Part shown: piece after piece, positions 9,941-16,195 of the stretch
Layout of the letters: the number at the start of each line of letters is the position of its first letter
Numbering within the stretch: position 1 is the first letter of the stretch
Source of the DNA: a bacterium
Lineage (GTDB): Bacteria > Bacillota > Clostridia > Oscillospirales > Oscillospiraceae
DNA: 35,087 nucleotides
NCBI GenBank assembly: GCA_004560375.1
Contig: SFVC01000023.1
Span: 1-35,087, forward strand
Direction: 5' to 3'
The notes under the pieces: generated by a model
Databases searched by the model: none
What the model saw: the letters and a program-made list of their open reading frames with translations, nothing else
What the model was told of the DNA's origin: nothing
Translations under genes and position numbers: made by a program

Positions 9941-10463
9941 GGGCCGTCCCCCCTTCCCCGCGCAGCCAGGTCACCCGCTCCGGATCGTAAAAGCCCCGGG
10001 CCGGAGGATCTTCGTCGGGCACGCCCACGGCGATGAGGGCCACGGGGACAGATTGAACCCCCAGCGCCTTCTGCACGTCCGCCGCCCGCGCCTCACGGGG
10101 CCAGCAGCCGCACCAGCAGGCGCCATAGCCCAGCGCCGCCGCCTGGAGCAGCAGGTTTTCCACCGCCGCCCCGCAGTCCAGCGGCCAGAAGCCCGCCGCC
10201 TTGCCGGACTGATCCTCCGGCCGGGCGCACACCACGATGGCCAGGGAAGCGGTCTCCAGCATCCCGGCGTAGGGGTGGACGGCGTGCAGCTTGTCTTTGG
10301 CGGAGCCTTCTGCCACAAAGAACTCCCAGGGACGGATATTGCAGGTGCTGGGGGCCATCATGGCCGCCTCCAGCATAAGTTTGACGGCCTCTTCGGGCAC
10401 GGGTGCGCCGGGCTTATATTTGCGGATGCTCCGGCGGGCGCGGATGGCTTGGGTACAGTCCAT
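9933..10463 (-). CDS. Nitroreductase-family FMN oxidoreductase
   Basis: A 176-residue flavoprotein of the NfsB/FRP-like fold that typically reduces nitro compounds, quinones or flavins with NAD(P)H. Typical features are the N-terminal RARRSIRKYK phosphate-binding segment and the APSTCNIRPWEFFV motif. The central AVENLLLQAAALGYGACW stretch contacts the flavin at the dimer interface. AAGGAGG just upstream supports the start. It is the first gene of a tight three-gene unit with glgX and malic enzyme; a functional link to glycogen use is not obvious. The natural substrate is unknown. Confidence 0.9.
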   Translation of the reverse strand: MDCTQAIRARRSIRKYKPGAPVPEEAVKLMLEAAMMAPSTCNIRPWEFFVAEGSAKDKLHAVHPYAGMLETASLAIVVCARPEDQSGKAAGFWPLDCGAAVENLLLQAAALGYGACWCGCWPREARAADVQKALGVQSVPVALIAVGVPDEDPPARGFYDPERVTWLRGEGGTARG

Positions 10464-10482
10464 CGCAAAAACCTCCTTGATG

Positions 10483-10513
10483 AAAAAAGCCGGGCGGGCT
10501 TCCGCCCGCCCGG
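10483..10513 (-). terminator. Terminator of the P-loop protein gene
   Basis: A 10-bp perfect GC stem (10490-10499 with 10504-10513, loop TTCC), followed on the minus strand by a T-run (A-run at 10484-10488 on the plus strand). It lies 20 bp upstream of the nitroreductase start, so that operon needs read-through or a promoter overlapping this region. Confidence 0.85.
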
Positions 10514-10534
10514 TCAGGGTTTACTCCAGTGATC

Positions 10535-10945
10535 TCAGAAATATTTCTTCACGCCCTCGCTGGCCTTGGACGCGTCCTCGCTGATGGACACGGTGTACTT
10601 GATGCCGCTCTTCTGGGAGAAGGCCTCCAGCCAGTCCAGGAAGGGCTCCACGTCCTCGTTGCCCACGGTGGGCACCAGCTTGTTCAGGCTCTCGATAAAC
10701 ACGTGGGTGATGTCGTAGTTGCTGGCGTACAGCCCGTACAGGAAGCCCCGCAGAGTGTCATAGTTGGGGATATTGTAATCAGAGGTATCGACCAGCCGGA
10801 TCGAGTAATGGATGTCGTAGTTCAGCTTGGAATTGTGGGCGATGGCCACCACGTTGCCGTGCTCCGTATCCACCGCTGTATTGATGAGGTCGATCATCTG
10901 CTTGGTCTTTCCGGTGCCCTTCTGGCCCATGATTACCTTGACCAT
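10535..10945 (-). CDS. Small P-loop ATP-binding protein of unknown role (often labelled PilT-like)
   Basis: A 136-residue soluble protein with Walker A GQKGTGKT at residues 7-14. It is otherwise unlike full-length ATPases; a hydrophobic strand ending in an acidic residue (THVFIES, about residues 80-86) may act as Walker B. Similar short proteins in Clostridia are often labelled twitching-motility PilT, but this one lacks the PilT secretion-ATPase domains, so that name should not be taken as function. It has its own promoter (10998-11026) and terminator and is therefore a single-gene unit. Codon use is less GC-extreme than its neighbours. Lysine-rich ends and the lack of membrane segments suggest a cytoplasmic NTP-dependent switch (inference). 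Confidence 0.8.
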   Translation of the reverse strand: MVKVIMGQKGTGKTKQMIDLINTAVDTEHGNVVAIAHNSKLNYDIHYSIRLVDTSDYNIPNYDTLRGFLYGLYASNYDITHVFIESLNKLVPTVGNEDVEPFLDWLEAFSQKSGIKYTVSISEDASKASEGVKKYF

Positions 10946-10997
10946 TTTTGATCACTCCTTACTTGAGTATAGAGGGGAGTCCCTCTTTGATATTCTC

Positions 10998-11026
10998 ATG
11001 TTACCATGAACCGGAGAAAATTTCAA
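10998..11026 (-). promoter_or_regulatory. Sigma-A promoter of the P-loop protein gene
   Basis: On the minus strand TTGAAA (11021-11026) and TAACAT (10998-11003) are spaced by 17 bp, about 50 bp upstream of the start codon. Confidence 0.65.
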
Positions 11027-11083
11027 TACAGGAAAACAAAGTTCACGAAAAATTAGAAATCCGCCGCTGGGCGGCGGCCAGGG

Positions 11084-11112
11084 TTGCAAGGTTCCGGCGG
11101 ATGAGGTATACT
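11084..11112 (+). promoter_or_regulatory. Sigma-A promoter of the asparaginase gene
   Basis: TTGCAA (11084-11089), 17-bp spacer, TATACT (11107-11112). GGAGG at about 11141 precedes the ATG at 11153. A 7-bp stem-loop (11061-11077) lies just upstream. Confidence 0.75.
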
Positions 11113-11152
11113 TGTCGCAAATGCTCCCACAGGCAAAACAGGAGGCGCAGAG

Positions 11153-12151
11153 ATGAAACGCATTTTACTGCTGTCCACCGGGGGCACCATCGCCTCCCGG
11201 CTCACCGACGAGGGGCTGGCCCCGGGGATGGACGGCGCCACCCTCACCCACTACCTGGGCGGCCTGCCCGACAGCTACGACCTCACCGTGCGGGACATCC
11301 TCCACCTGGACTCGTCCAACATCCAGCCGGAGGAGTGGCGGCTCATCGCCCGCCACGTCTACGCCGCCCGGAACGACTTTGACGGCATTGTGGTGTCCCA
11401 CGGCACCGACACCATGGCCTACACCGCCTCGGTGCTCAGCTATATGGTGCGGGGCACCCCCGTCCCCGTGGTGCTCACCGGGGCCCAGCTGCCCATCGAG
11501 CACCCCCTCACCGACGGGTTGGACAACCTGCGAACCGCCTTCGCCATGGCGGCTTCCGGCCATCCCGGGGTGTTCCTGGCCTTCGACCGGCGGGTGATGC
11601 TGGGCTGCCGGGCGGTGAAAACCCACACCACCGCCTTCGGCGCCTTTGACAGCGTGAACTGGCCCCTGGTGGCCCAGGTGAACGGCGCGGGGCTCACCAT
11701 CCGGGCGGACGCCATCCCGGCGGCGGACAGCCCCTGCGTGCTGCGGGACGCCCTTTGTGAGCAGGTGTTTCTCATCAAGCTCACCCCCGGGCTGGATCCG
11801 GAGATCTTCGATATGCTGCTGCGAATGCACTACCGGGGGGTGGTGATCGAGGCCTTCGGCGCGGGCGGGCTCCACTTCATCCGCCGCAACCTCATCGAGA
11901 AGCTCCACGCCGCCGCCCAGGCGGGGATGGCGGTGGTGGTGTGCAGCCAGTGCCTGTATGAGAGCAGCAACTTCTCCCTCTACCAGGCGGGGCAGAAGGC
12001 GCTGGCGGAGGGGGTCATCCAGGGCTACGACATGACCACCGAGAGCGCGGTCACCAAGCTGATGTGGGCCCTGGGCCAGACGGACAGCCTGGACGAGGTG
12101 CGGGCTCTGTTTGCGAAAAGCATCGCCGGAGAAGTGCAAAACCGCCGCTGA
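11153..12151 (+). CDS. ansA: Type I L-asparaginase
   Basis: Hydrolyses asparagine to aspartate and ammonia in the cytoplasm. The 332-residue protein carries both catalytic threonine blocks: TGGTIAS (T9 and T12) and HGTDTMAYTA (T85-D86). The conserved VKTHTTAFGAFDS region follows. There is no signal peptide, which with the length indicates the AnsA-like cytoplasmic type rather than a secreted type II enzyme. It is a monocistronic gene with a clear promoter and a terminator that overlaps its stop codon. Confidence 0.94.
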   Translation: MKRILLLSTGGTIASRLTDEGLAPGMDGATLTHYLGGLPDSYDLTVRDILHLDSSNIQPEEWRLIARHVYAARNDFDGIVVSHGTDTMAYTASVLSYMVRGTPVPVVLTGAQLPIEHPLTDGLDNLRTAFAMAASGHPGVFLAFDRRVMLGCRAVKTHTTAFGAFDSVNWPLVAQVNGAGLTIRADAIPAADSPCVLRDALCEQVFLIKLTPGLDPEIFDMLLRMHYRGVVIEAFGAGGLHFIRRNLIEKLHAAAQAGMAVVVCSQCLYESSNFSLYQAGQKALAEGVIQGYDMTTESAVTKLMWALGQTDSLDEVRALFAKSIAGEVQNRR

Positions 12152-12165
12152 AAAGCGGCGGTTTT
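12138..12165. terminator. Shared terminator between asparaginase and DtxR/MntR genes
   Basis: A 12-bp perfect stem (12138-12149 with 12154-12165, GAAA loop) has an A-run left and a T-run right. The stem contains part of the asparaginase stop codon and serves both convergent genes. Confidence 0.9.
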
Positions 12166-12167
12166 GT

Positions 12168-12542
12168 TCATTCGATCCCCATATCCCGGTTGATATGCGC
12201 CCGGAGGGCGTCAAAGGACTCCACGCTCAGATCGTGCTCGATCCGGCAGGCGTCGGTGGCGGCCACCGTCTCCTCCACCCCCAGATGAATCAGCCACTTG
12301 GTGAGCAGCAGGTGCCGCTCATAGATCCGCTCCGCAATTTCCAGCCCCTCGTCGGTGAGGGTGAGGAAGCCCCCCTCGTCCATCACCACGAAGCCCCCCT
12401 CCCGGAGCAGGCTCATGGCCCGGCTGACGCTGGGCTTGGAGAAGCCCAGCCGCTGGGCCACGTCGATGGAGCGCACCGGCCCCTGTTCCCCCAGGGCCAG
12501 GATGGCCTCCAGATAGTTTTCCGCGGACTCGTGTATGTTCAC
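12168..12542 (-). CDS. DtxR/MntR-family metal-dependent transcriptional regulator
   Basis: A 124-residue dimeric repressor that binds DNA when loaded with Mn(II) or Fe(II). The winged HTH covers about residues 5-65 and the metal/dimerisation domain about 70-124. It is short, without the SH3-like domain of DtxR. By comparison with B. subtilis MntR, H77, E102 and H103 are kept, and E12 matches E11. The D8 position is Asn, and the E99 position is Cys (C99-R-I-E102-H103), as in DtxR/IdeR. The site is therefore mixed, and iron as well as manganese sensing is possible. No metal transporter lies beside it, so targets are probably elsewhere. Confidence 0.9.
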   Translation of the reverse strand: MNIHESAENYLEAILALGEQGPVRSIDVAQRLGFSKPSVSRAMSLLREGGFVVMDEGGFLTLTDEGLEIAERIYERHLLLTKWLIHLGVEETVAATDACRIEHDLSVESFDALRAHINRDMGIE

Positions 12543-12611
12543 CCAAACCCACCTCCAAACCAGATCCCGCCCGGTTGGACGGGTTTGTCAACGCTTACCG
12601 ATGATAAGGAC

Positions 12612-12640
12612 AGTATACCATACTCCCCCGCCCATGGCAA
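12612..12640 (-). promoter_or_regulatory. Promoter and possible operator of the DtxR/MntR gene
   Basis: On the minus strand TTGCCA (12635-12640), 17-bp spacer and TATACT (12612-12617). The -10 is part of a small palindrome (AGTAT-ACC-ATACT, 12612-12624) that could bind a regulator. Confidence 0.55.
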
Positions 12641-12658
12641 CGGGTATTCTTGCGGGCG

Positions 12659-12687
12659 TTGCAATCTTTTTCCGGATATGGTATGAT
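12659..12687 (+). promoter_or_regulatory. Sigma-A promoter of the ATP-grasp gene
   Basis: TTGCAA (12659-12664), 17-bp spacer, TATGAT (12682-12687), 41 bp before the ATG at 12729; GGGGAGG precedes the start. Confidence 0.7.
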
Positions 12688-12728
12688 AGTCTCACTTTTT
12701 GATACGGCCGGGGGCCGGGGAGGTTTCC

Positions 12729-13760
12729 ATGGGAAAGATGAGATTTCTGCTCCAGCGCCTGCTGGACATGAATTATAAGGCCATGCTGGACAAGATCGGA
12801 TCCATCCACAAAAAGACGGGCCGCTCCCGGTTATCCATTCTCCGGGATATGCAGCAGTGCGCGGTGAAGTACGGCGCGGGCTACATGGACTATGACCTGT
12901 TTGAGATGTACAACCTGACCCCGGAGCAGCGGGACACCTATCTGACCCGGGGCCGGAACAATGAATTTGTCATCAAATATAACGACAAGGATTCCATGGG
13001 CGATCTGGACGACAAGGCCAGATTCAACGCCCGGTTTCAGGCCTTCCTCCACCGGGAGTGGGTGCCGGTGACCGGGGAGAACCGGGAGGCGGTGCTGGCC
13101 TTTCTGGAGCGCCATCCGGTGTTCATGGCCAAGCCCACCGTGGGCAGCTGCGGCCGGGGCATCGAAAAGCTGAACACCGCCGATTTCCCCTCCCTGGACG
13201 CGCTGTACGCCCACCTGGCGGAGCAGGCCCCCCGGCTGGAGCTGGAGGAGGTCATCCGGCAGCACCCGGCGTTGGACGCCCTCTACCCCGACTCCATCAA
13301 CACCGCCCGGGTGGTGACCCTTCGCGGCAAGAGCGGCCATGTGTACTTCGTGGCGGCCATCCTGCGAATTGGCAACGGCGGCAAGTTTGTGGACAACTTC
13401 AACAACGGCGGCATGATGGCCCCTGTGGATGTGGAGACCGGGGTGGTGCAGAAACCCGCCATTGATAAGCAGAAGAATCTCTATACGGAGCACCCCGCCA
13501 CCGGAGCGGCCATTCAGGGCTTTGCCCTTCCCGACTGGGCGGCGGCGAAGGAGCTGTGCGTCCAGGCCGCCCAGGTGATCCCCCAGGTGGGCTATATCGG
13601 CTGGGATGTGTGCTTTACGCCCGACGGCCCCTGCCTGGTGGAGGGCAACCAGTACCCTGGCAACGACCTCTACCAGATCCCCGCCCATACGCCGGACAAG
13701 ATCGGCATGATGCCTGTGTTCCGCGCCATTGAGGCGGAGGAGGCCAGGCTGAACGGATGA
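12729..13760 (+). CDS. Sugar-transfer-associated ATP-grasp protein
   Basis: A 343-residue protein of the ATP-grasp ligase fold, matching the type linked with sugar transfer and cell-surface glycan genes (PF14397-like). ATP-binding segments visible are FMAKPTVGSCGRGIEKL (about residues 134-150) and NTARVVTLRG, which belongs to the nucleotide/metal-binding core. The metal-binding end is GWDVCFTPDGPCLVEGNQYPG, where E and N coordinate Mg. Such enzymes join an acid to an amine or thiol using ATP, but the substrate here is unknown. No glycosyltransferase or polysaccharide genes flank it, which is unusual for the family. The ATG at 12729 follows a clear Shine-Dalgarno. Confidence 0.85.
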   Translation: MGKMRFLLQRLLDMNYKAMLDKIGSIHKKTGRSRLSILRDMQQCAVKYGAGYMDYDLFEMYNLTPEQRDTYLTRGRNNEFVIKYNDKDSMGDLDDKARFNARFQAFLHREWVPVTGENREAVLAFLERHPVFMAKPTVGSCGRGIEKLNTADFPSLDALYAHLAEQAPRLELEEVIRQHPALDALYPDSINTARVVTLRGKSGHVYFVAAILRIGNGGKFVDNFNNGGMMAPVDVETGVVQKPAIDKQKNLYTEHPATGAAIQGFALPDWAAAKELCVQAAQVIPQVGYIGWDVCFTPDGPCLVEGNQYPGNDLYQIPAHTPDKIGMMPVFRAIEAEEARLNG

Positions 13761-13768
13761 CAACCCGA

Positions 13769-13788
13769 CCCCGGGCGCTTGCCCGGGG
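13769..13788 (+). terminator. GC stem-loop after the ATP-grasp gene
   Basis: CCCCGGGC (13769-13776) and its complement (13781-13788) with a GCTT loop, 8 bp after the stop. There is no T-run, so terminator function is uncertain. Confidence 0.45.
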
Positions 13789-13926
13789 CCGTTGCGTCCC
13801 TGGGCGGATCCGCCGGGAACGCGTTTCTTTTTGCCGGATTCTGCCCGCTTTTGGGGCGAACTTTTTGTGAAATGCTCCAGTAGGATCTCCACTCGACAAA
13901 AAAAGCTGTACTTTTTCCCCAGGATG

Positions 13927-13935
13927 TGGTATACT
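13927..13935 (+). promoter_or_regulatory. Extended -10 promoter, probably of rnj
   Basis: TGG-TATACT (13927-13935) is an extended -10 element. No good -35 is visible at the right distance. If used, the RNase J mRNA has a leader of roughly 500 nt. Confidence 0.45.
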
Positions 13936-13961
13936 GCCGGAAACGGTTCCTCTCCAGCCAC

Positions 13962-14106
13962 TGGGGCCCCCGCAAAAACGCCTTTTGCTTTTGTGGGAGA
14001 AGAGGAGAGGCAAGGAAACGGAGTCGAGCGGACTTTGCCCTTATGGGGCCCCCGCAAAGCCGCCCTTCAGGCTTTGTGGGGAGAGGAGGCACAGCGGAGC
14101 GGATGA
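13962..14106 (+). repeat. Pair of diverged, hairpin-forming repeats in the rnj leader
   Basis: Two copies begin with the same 12 bases (TGGGGCCCCCGC at 13962-13973 and 14044-14055), 82 bp apart. Each continues into an A-rich/T-rich stem and then a GAGAGGAGG/GAGCGGA-like tail. In copy 2 the stem is 14050-14061 with 14070-14081; in copy 1 it is 13969-13977 with 13989-13997. The arms differ between copies but remain complementary, with a G-T pair at the same place in both. I take them for members of a dispersed intergenic repeat family (inference). Confidence 0.6.
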
Positions 14107-14439
14107 GCGCAGCTCGTGCCGACGAGGCGTAAACCGCTGGCGGCAGCGGTGTTTGATAGGCAGAGCGGATTGGCACATGGCGCGGGGCCGGACGGCCCGG
14201 ACGCCCCATCCCGGCGAGACAGGGCCGGGTGGGGGGCGAACCGGGGGCTGTCCGCCGCCCGCGCGGGCCGGGCGCGGCAGGCTCGCGCCGGACTTTTGTC
14301 ATGCCCGGATCCCTTTGCCATCTACATAGGGACGATAGCTGAGCCCCTCCGGGTCCGGCCCGTCTCTCTTGCGCGCAAAATGAAAACGCCCCAGCCGCCA
14401 ACCGCGGCCGGGCGCAAGCAAAATCATAAAGGAGTCATT
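14107..14439 (+). other. GC-rich non-coding leader upstream of rnj
   Basis: No supported gene. The frame open from 14116 into rnj has no ribosome-binding site and an unconvincing, low-complexity translation. Small stems are visible, such as ACCGCT/AGCGGT around 14133-14150. The stretch is probably 5' untranslated RNA of RNase J or part of the adjacent repeat family; no known riboswitch motif was recognised. Confidence 0.4.
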
Positions 14440-16101
14440 ATGGCAGAAAAACTGAAAATCATTTCCCTGGGCGGTCTCAACGAGATCGGCAAGAATCTCA
14501 CCGTCTACGAGTACGGCGGCGACATCATCGTGGTGGACGTGGGCATGGGCTTTCCGGACAACGATATGTACGGCATCGACGTGGTGATTCCCGACTTCAC
14601 CTACCTCATCCAGAATCGGGATCGGATCCGGGCCATCTTCATCACCCACGGCCACGAGGATCACATCGGCGCCATCCCCTACCTGATGCGGGATGTGAAC
14701 GCCCCCATCTACGCCACCCGGATGTCCGCCGGCCTCATCAGGCTGAAGCTGGACGAGCACCGGCTCACCGACAAGGTGAAGCTCATCACCTGCGAGGCGG
14801 GCGAGACAGTCAAGGCGGGCAAATTCTCCGTGGAGTTCATCCACATCAACCACTCCATCGCCGACGCGGTGGCCTTCGCCATCCGCACCCCCGTGGGGGT
14901 GTGCGTCCACACCGGCGACTTCAAGATCGACCCCACCCCCATCCAGGGCGGCATGGCCGACCTGACCCGGCTGGGCGAGCTGGGCAACGAGGGGGTGCTG
15001 GCCCTGCTGTGCGACTCCACCAACGTGGAGCGCCCGGGCTTCACCAAGAGCGAGCGGTCGGTGGGGGCCTCCTTCGAGGCCCTGTTCCGGGGCTGTGAGG
15101 AGCGGATCATCGTCACCACCTTCGCCTCCAACATCGACCGGATCCAGCAGATCATCGACGTGGCGGCCAAGTACGGCCGGAAGGTGGCCGTCACCGGCCG
15201 GAGCATGGAAAACGCCATGAAGGTGTCCACCGAGCTGGGCTATATGAACATACCCGCCGGGACGGTGGTGGATCTGGCCCAGATCAAGACCCTGCCCAAG
15301 AACAAGGTGTGCATCATCAGCACCGGCAGCCAGGGCGAGACCATGTCTGCCCTCACCCGGATGGCCTTCAACACCCACCGCCAGGTGGACATACAGCCCG
15401 GCGACCGGGTGATCCTCTCCGCCTCCGCCATCCCGGGCAACGAGGACTCGGTGGGCAACGTGATCAACGAGCTGTACCGCCGGGAGGCGGAGGTGGTCAA
15501 CGAGCGGGAGCTGCCCCTCCACGTGTCCGGCCACGCCTGCCAGGATGAGCTGAAGATCATGCACGCCCTGGTGCGGCCCCGCTTCTTCATCCCCGTCCAC
15601 GGGGAGCAGCGGCACCTGAAAACTCACGCCCGGCTGGCCCGGGACGTGATGGGCATGGATCCCCGCAATATCGTCATCAGCGACGTGGGCCGGGTCATCG
15701 AGCTCACCCGGGACAGCGTGAAGCTCAACGGCACGGTGCCCGCGGGCAAGGTGTTTGTGGACGGCTACGGCGTGGGCGACGTGGGGGCGGTTGTCCTCCG
15801 CGACCGCCAGCACCTGGCCCAGGACGGCATGATTGTGGTGGTGGTGTCCATGTCCGGGGAGGACGGCTCGGTGATCTCCGGGCCGGACATCATCACCCGG
15901 GGCTTCGTGTACGTCAAGGAGTCGGAGGAGCTGATGGAGGAGCTGCGGCAGGTGGCGGTGGACGCCCTGGATCGCTGCCAGGATCGGCGCATCCGGGACT
16001 GGGCCACCATCAAATCGGAGATGAAGGGCACCCTGTCCAACTACCTCTACAAAAAGACAAAACGGAATCCCATGATACTTCCTGTTATCATGGAGGTATA
16101 A
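14440..16101 (+). CDS. rnj: Ribonuclease J
   Basis: Metallo-beta-lactamase-fold nuclease with 5'-to-3' exonuclease and endonuclease activity, central to mRNA decay and rRNA maturation in Firmicutes. The metal site is clear: H70-G-H72-E-D74-H75 in THGHEDHIGA, then VCVHTGDFKID and the beta-CASP blocks (CDSTNVERPG, STGSQGETMSALTRMA, HVSGHACQDELK, IPVHGEQRHL). The 553-residue length is normal. AAAGGAG at 14428-14434 fixes the ATG at 14440 and rules out the longer frame from 14116. It is followed by a terminator. The long structured leader suggests post-transcriptional control (inference). Confidence 0.96.
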   Translation: MAEKLKIISLGGLNEIGKNLTVYEYGGDIIVVDVGMGFPDNDMYGIDVVIPDFTYLIQNRDRIRAIFITHGHEDHIGAIPYLMRDVNAPIYATRMSAGLIRLKLDEHRLTDKVKLITCEAGETVKAGKFSVEFIHINHSIADAVAFAIRTPVGVCVHTGDFKIDPTPIQGGMADLTRLGELGNEGVLALLCDSTNVERPGFTKSERSVGASFEALFRGCEERIIVTTFASNIDRIQQIIDVAAKYGRKVAVTGRSMENAMKVSTELGYMNIPAGTVVDLAQIKTLPKNKVCIISTGSQGETMSALTRMAFNTHRQVDIQPGDRVILSASAIPGNEDSVGNVINELYRREAEVVNERELPLHVSGHACQDELKIMHALVRPRFFIPVHGEQRHLKTHARLARDVMGMDPRNIVISDVGRVIELTRDSVKLNGTVPAGKVFVDGYGVGDVGAVVLRDRQHLAQDGMIVVVVSMSGEDGSVISGPDIITRGFVYVKESEELMEELRQVAVDALDRCQDRRIRDWATIKSEMKGTLSNYLYKKTKRNPMILPVIMEV

Positions 16102-16108
16102 GCGAATC

Positions 16109-16145
16109 AGCCCGCCGGAGCGTGATCCGGCGGGCTGTACTTTTT
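16109..16145 (+). terminator. rnj terminator
   Basis: A 10-bp perfect stem (16109-16118 with 16127-16136, 8-nt loop), then GTAC and a T-run at 16141-16145. Confidence 0.85.
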
Positions 16146-16155
16146 GCTCCAACTC

Positions 16156-16164
16156 TGATATAAT
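16156..16164 (+). promoter_or_regulatory. Extended -10 promoter of pcrA
   Basis: TGA-TATAAT (16156-16164) has a perfect -10 with the TGn extension and a poor -35. It lies 31 bp before the pcrA ATG, with AAAGGA at about 16181. Confidence 0.65.
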
Positions 16165-16195
16165 GTGGGGCACTTGATAAAAAGGACTGATACCA

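Noticed and set aside
7889..10036. A 715-codon open frame antisense to glgX
   Set aside because: Same antisense effect; no ribosome-binding site and a compositionally odd translation.
11061..11077. 7-bp GC stem-loop considered as a terminator
   Set aside because: No T-run on either strand and located in a divergent promoter region.
12831..14057. A 408-codon minus-strand frame across the ATP-grasp gene and rnj leader
   Set aside because: Opposite to a well-supported gene and without start signals.
14116..14439. N-terminal extension of RNase J
   Set aside because: No Shine-Dalgarno, non-homologous Arg/Gly/Pro-rich translation; AAAGGAG directly precedes the ATG at 14440.
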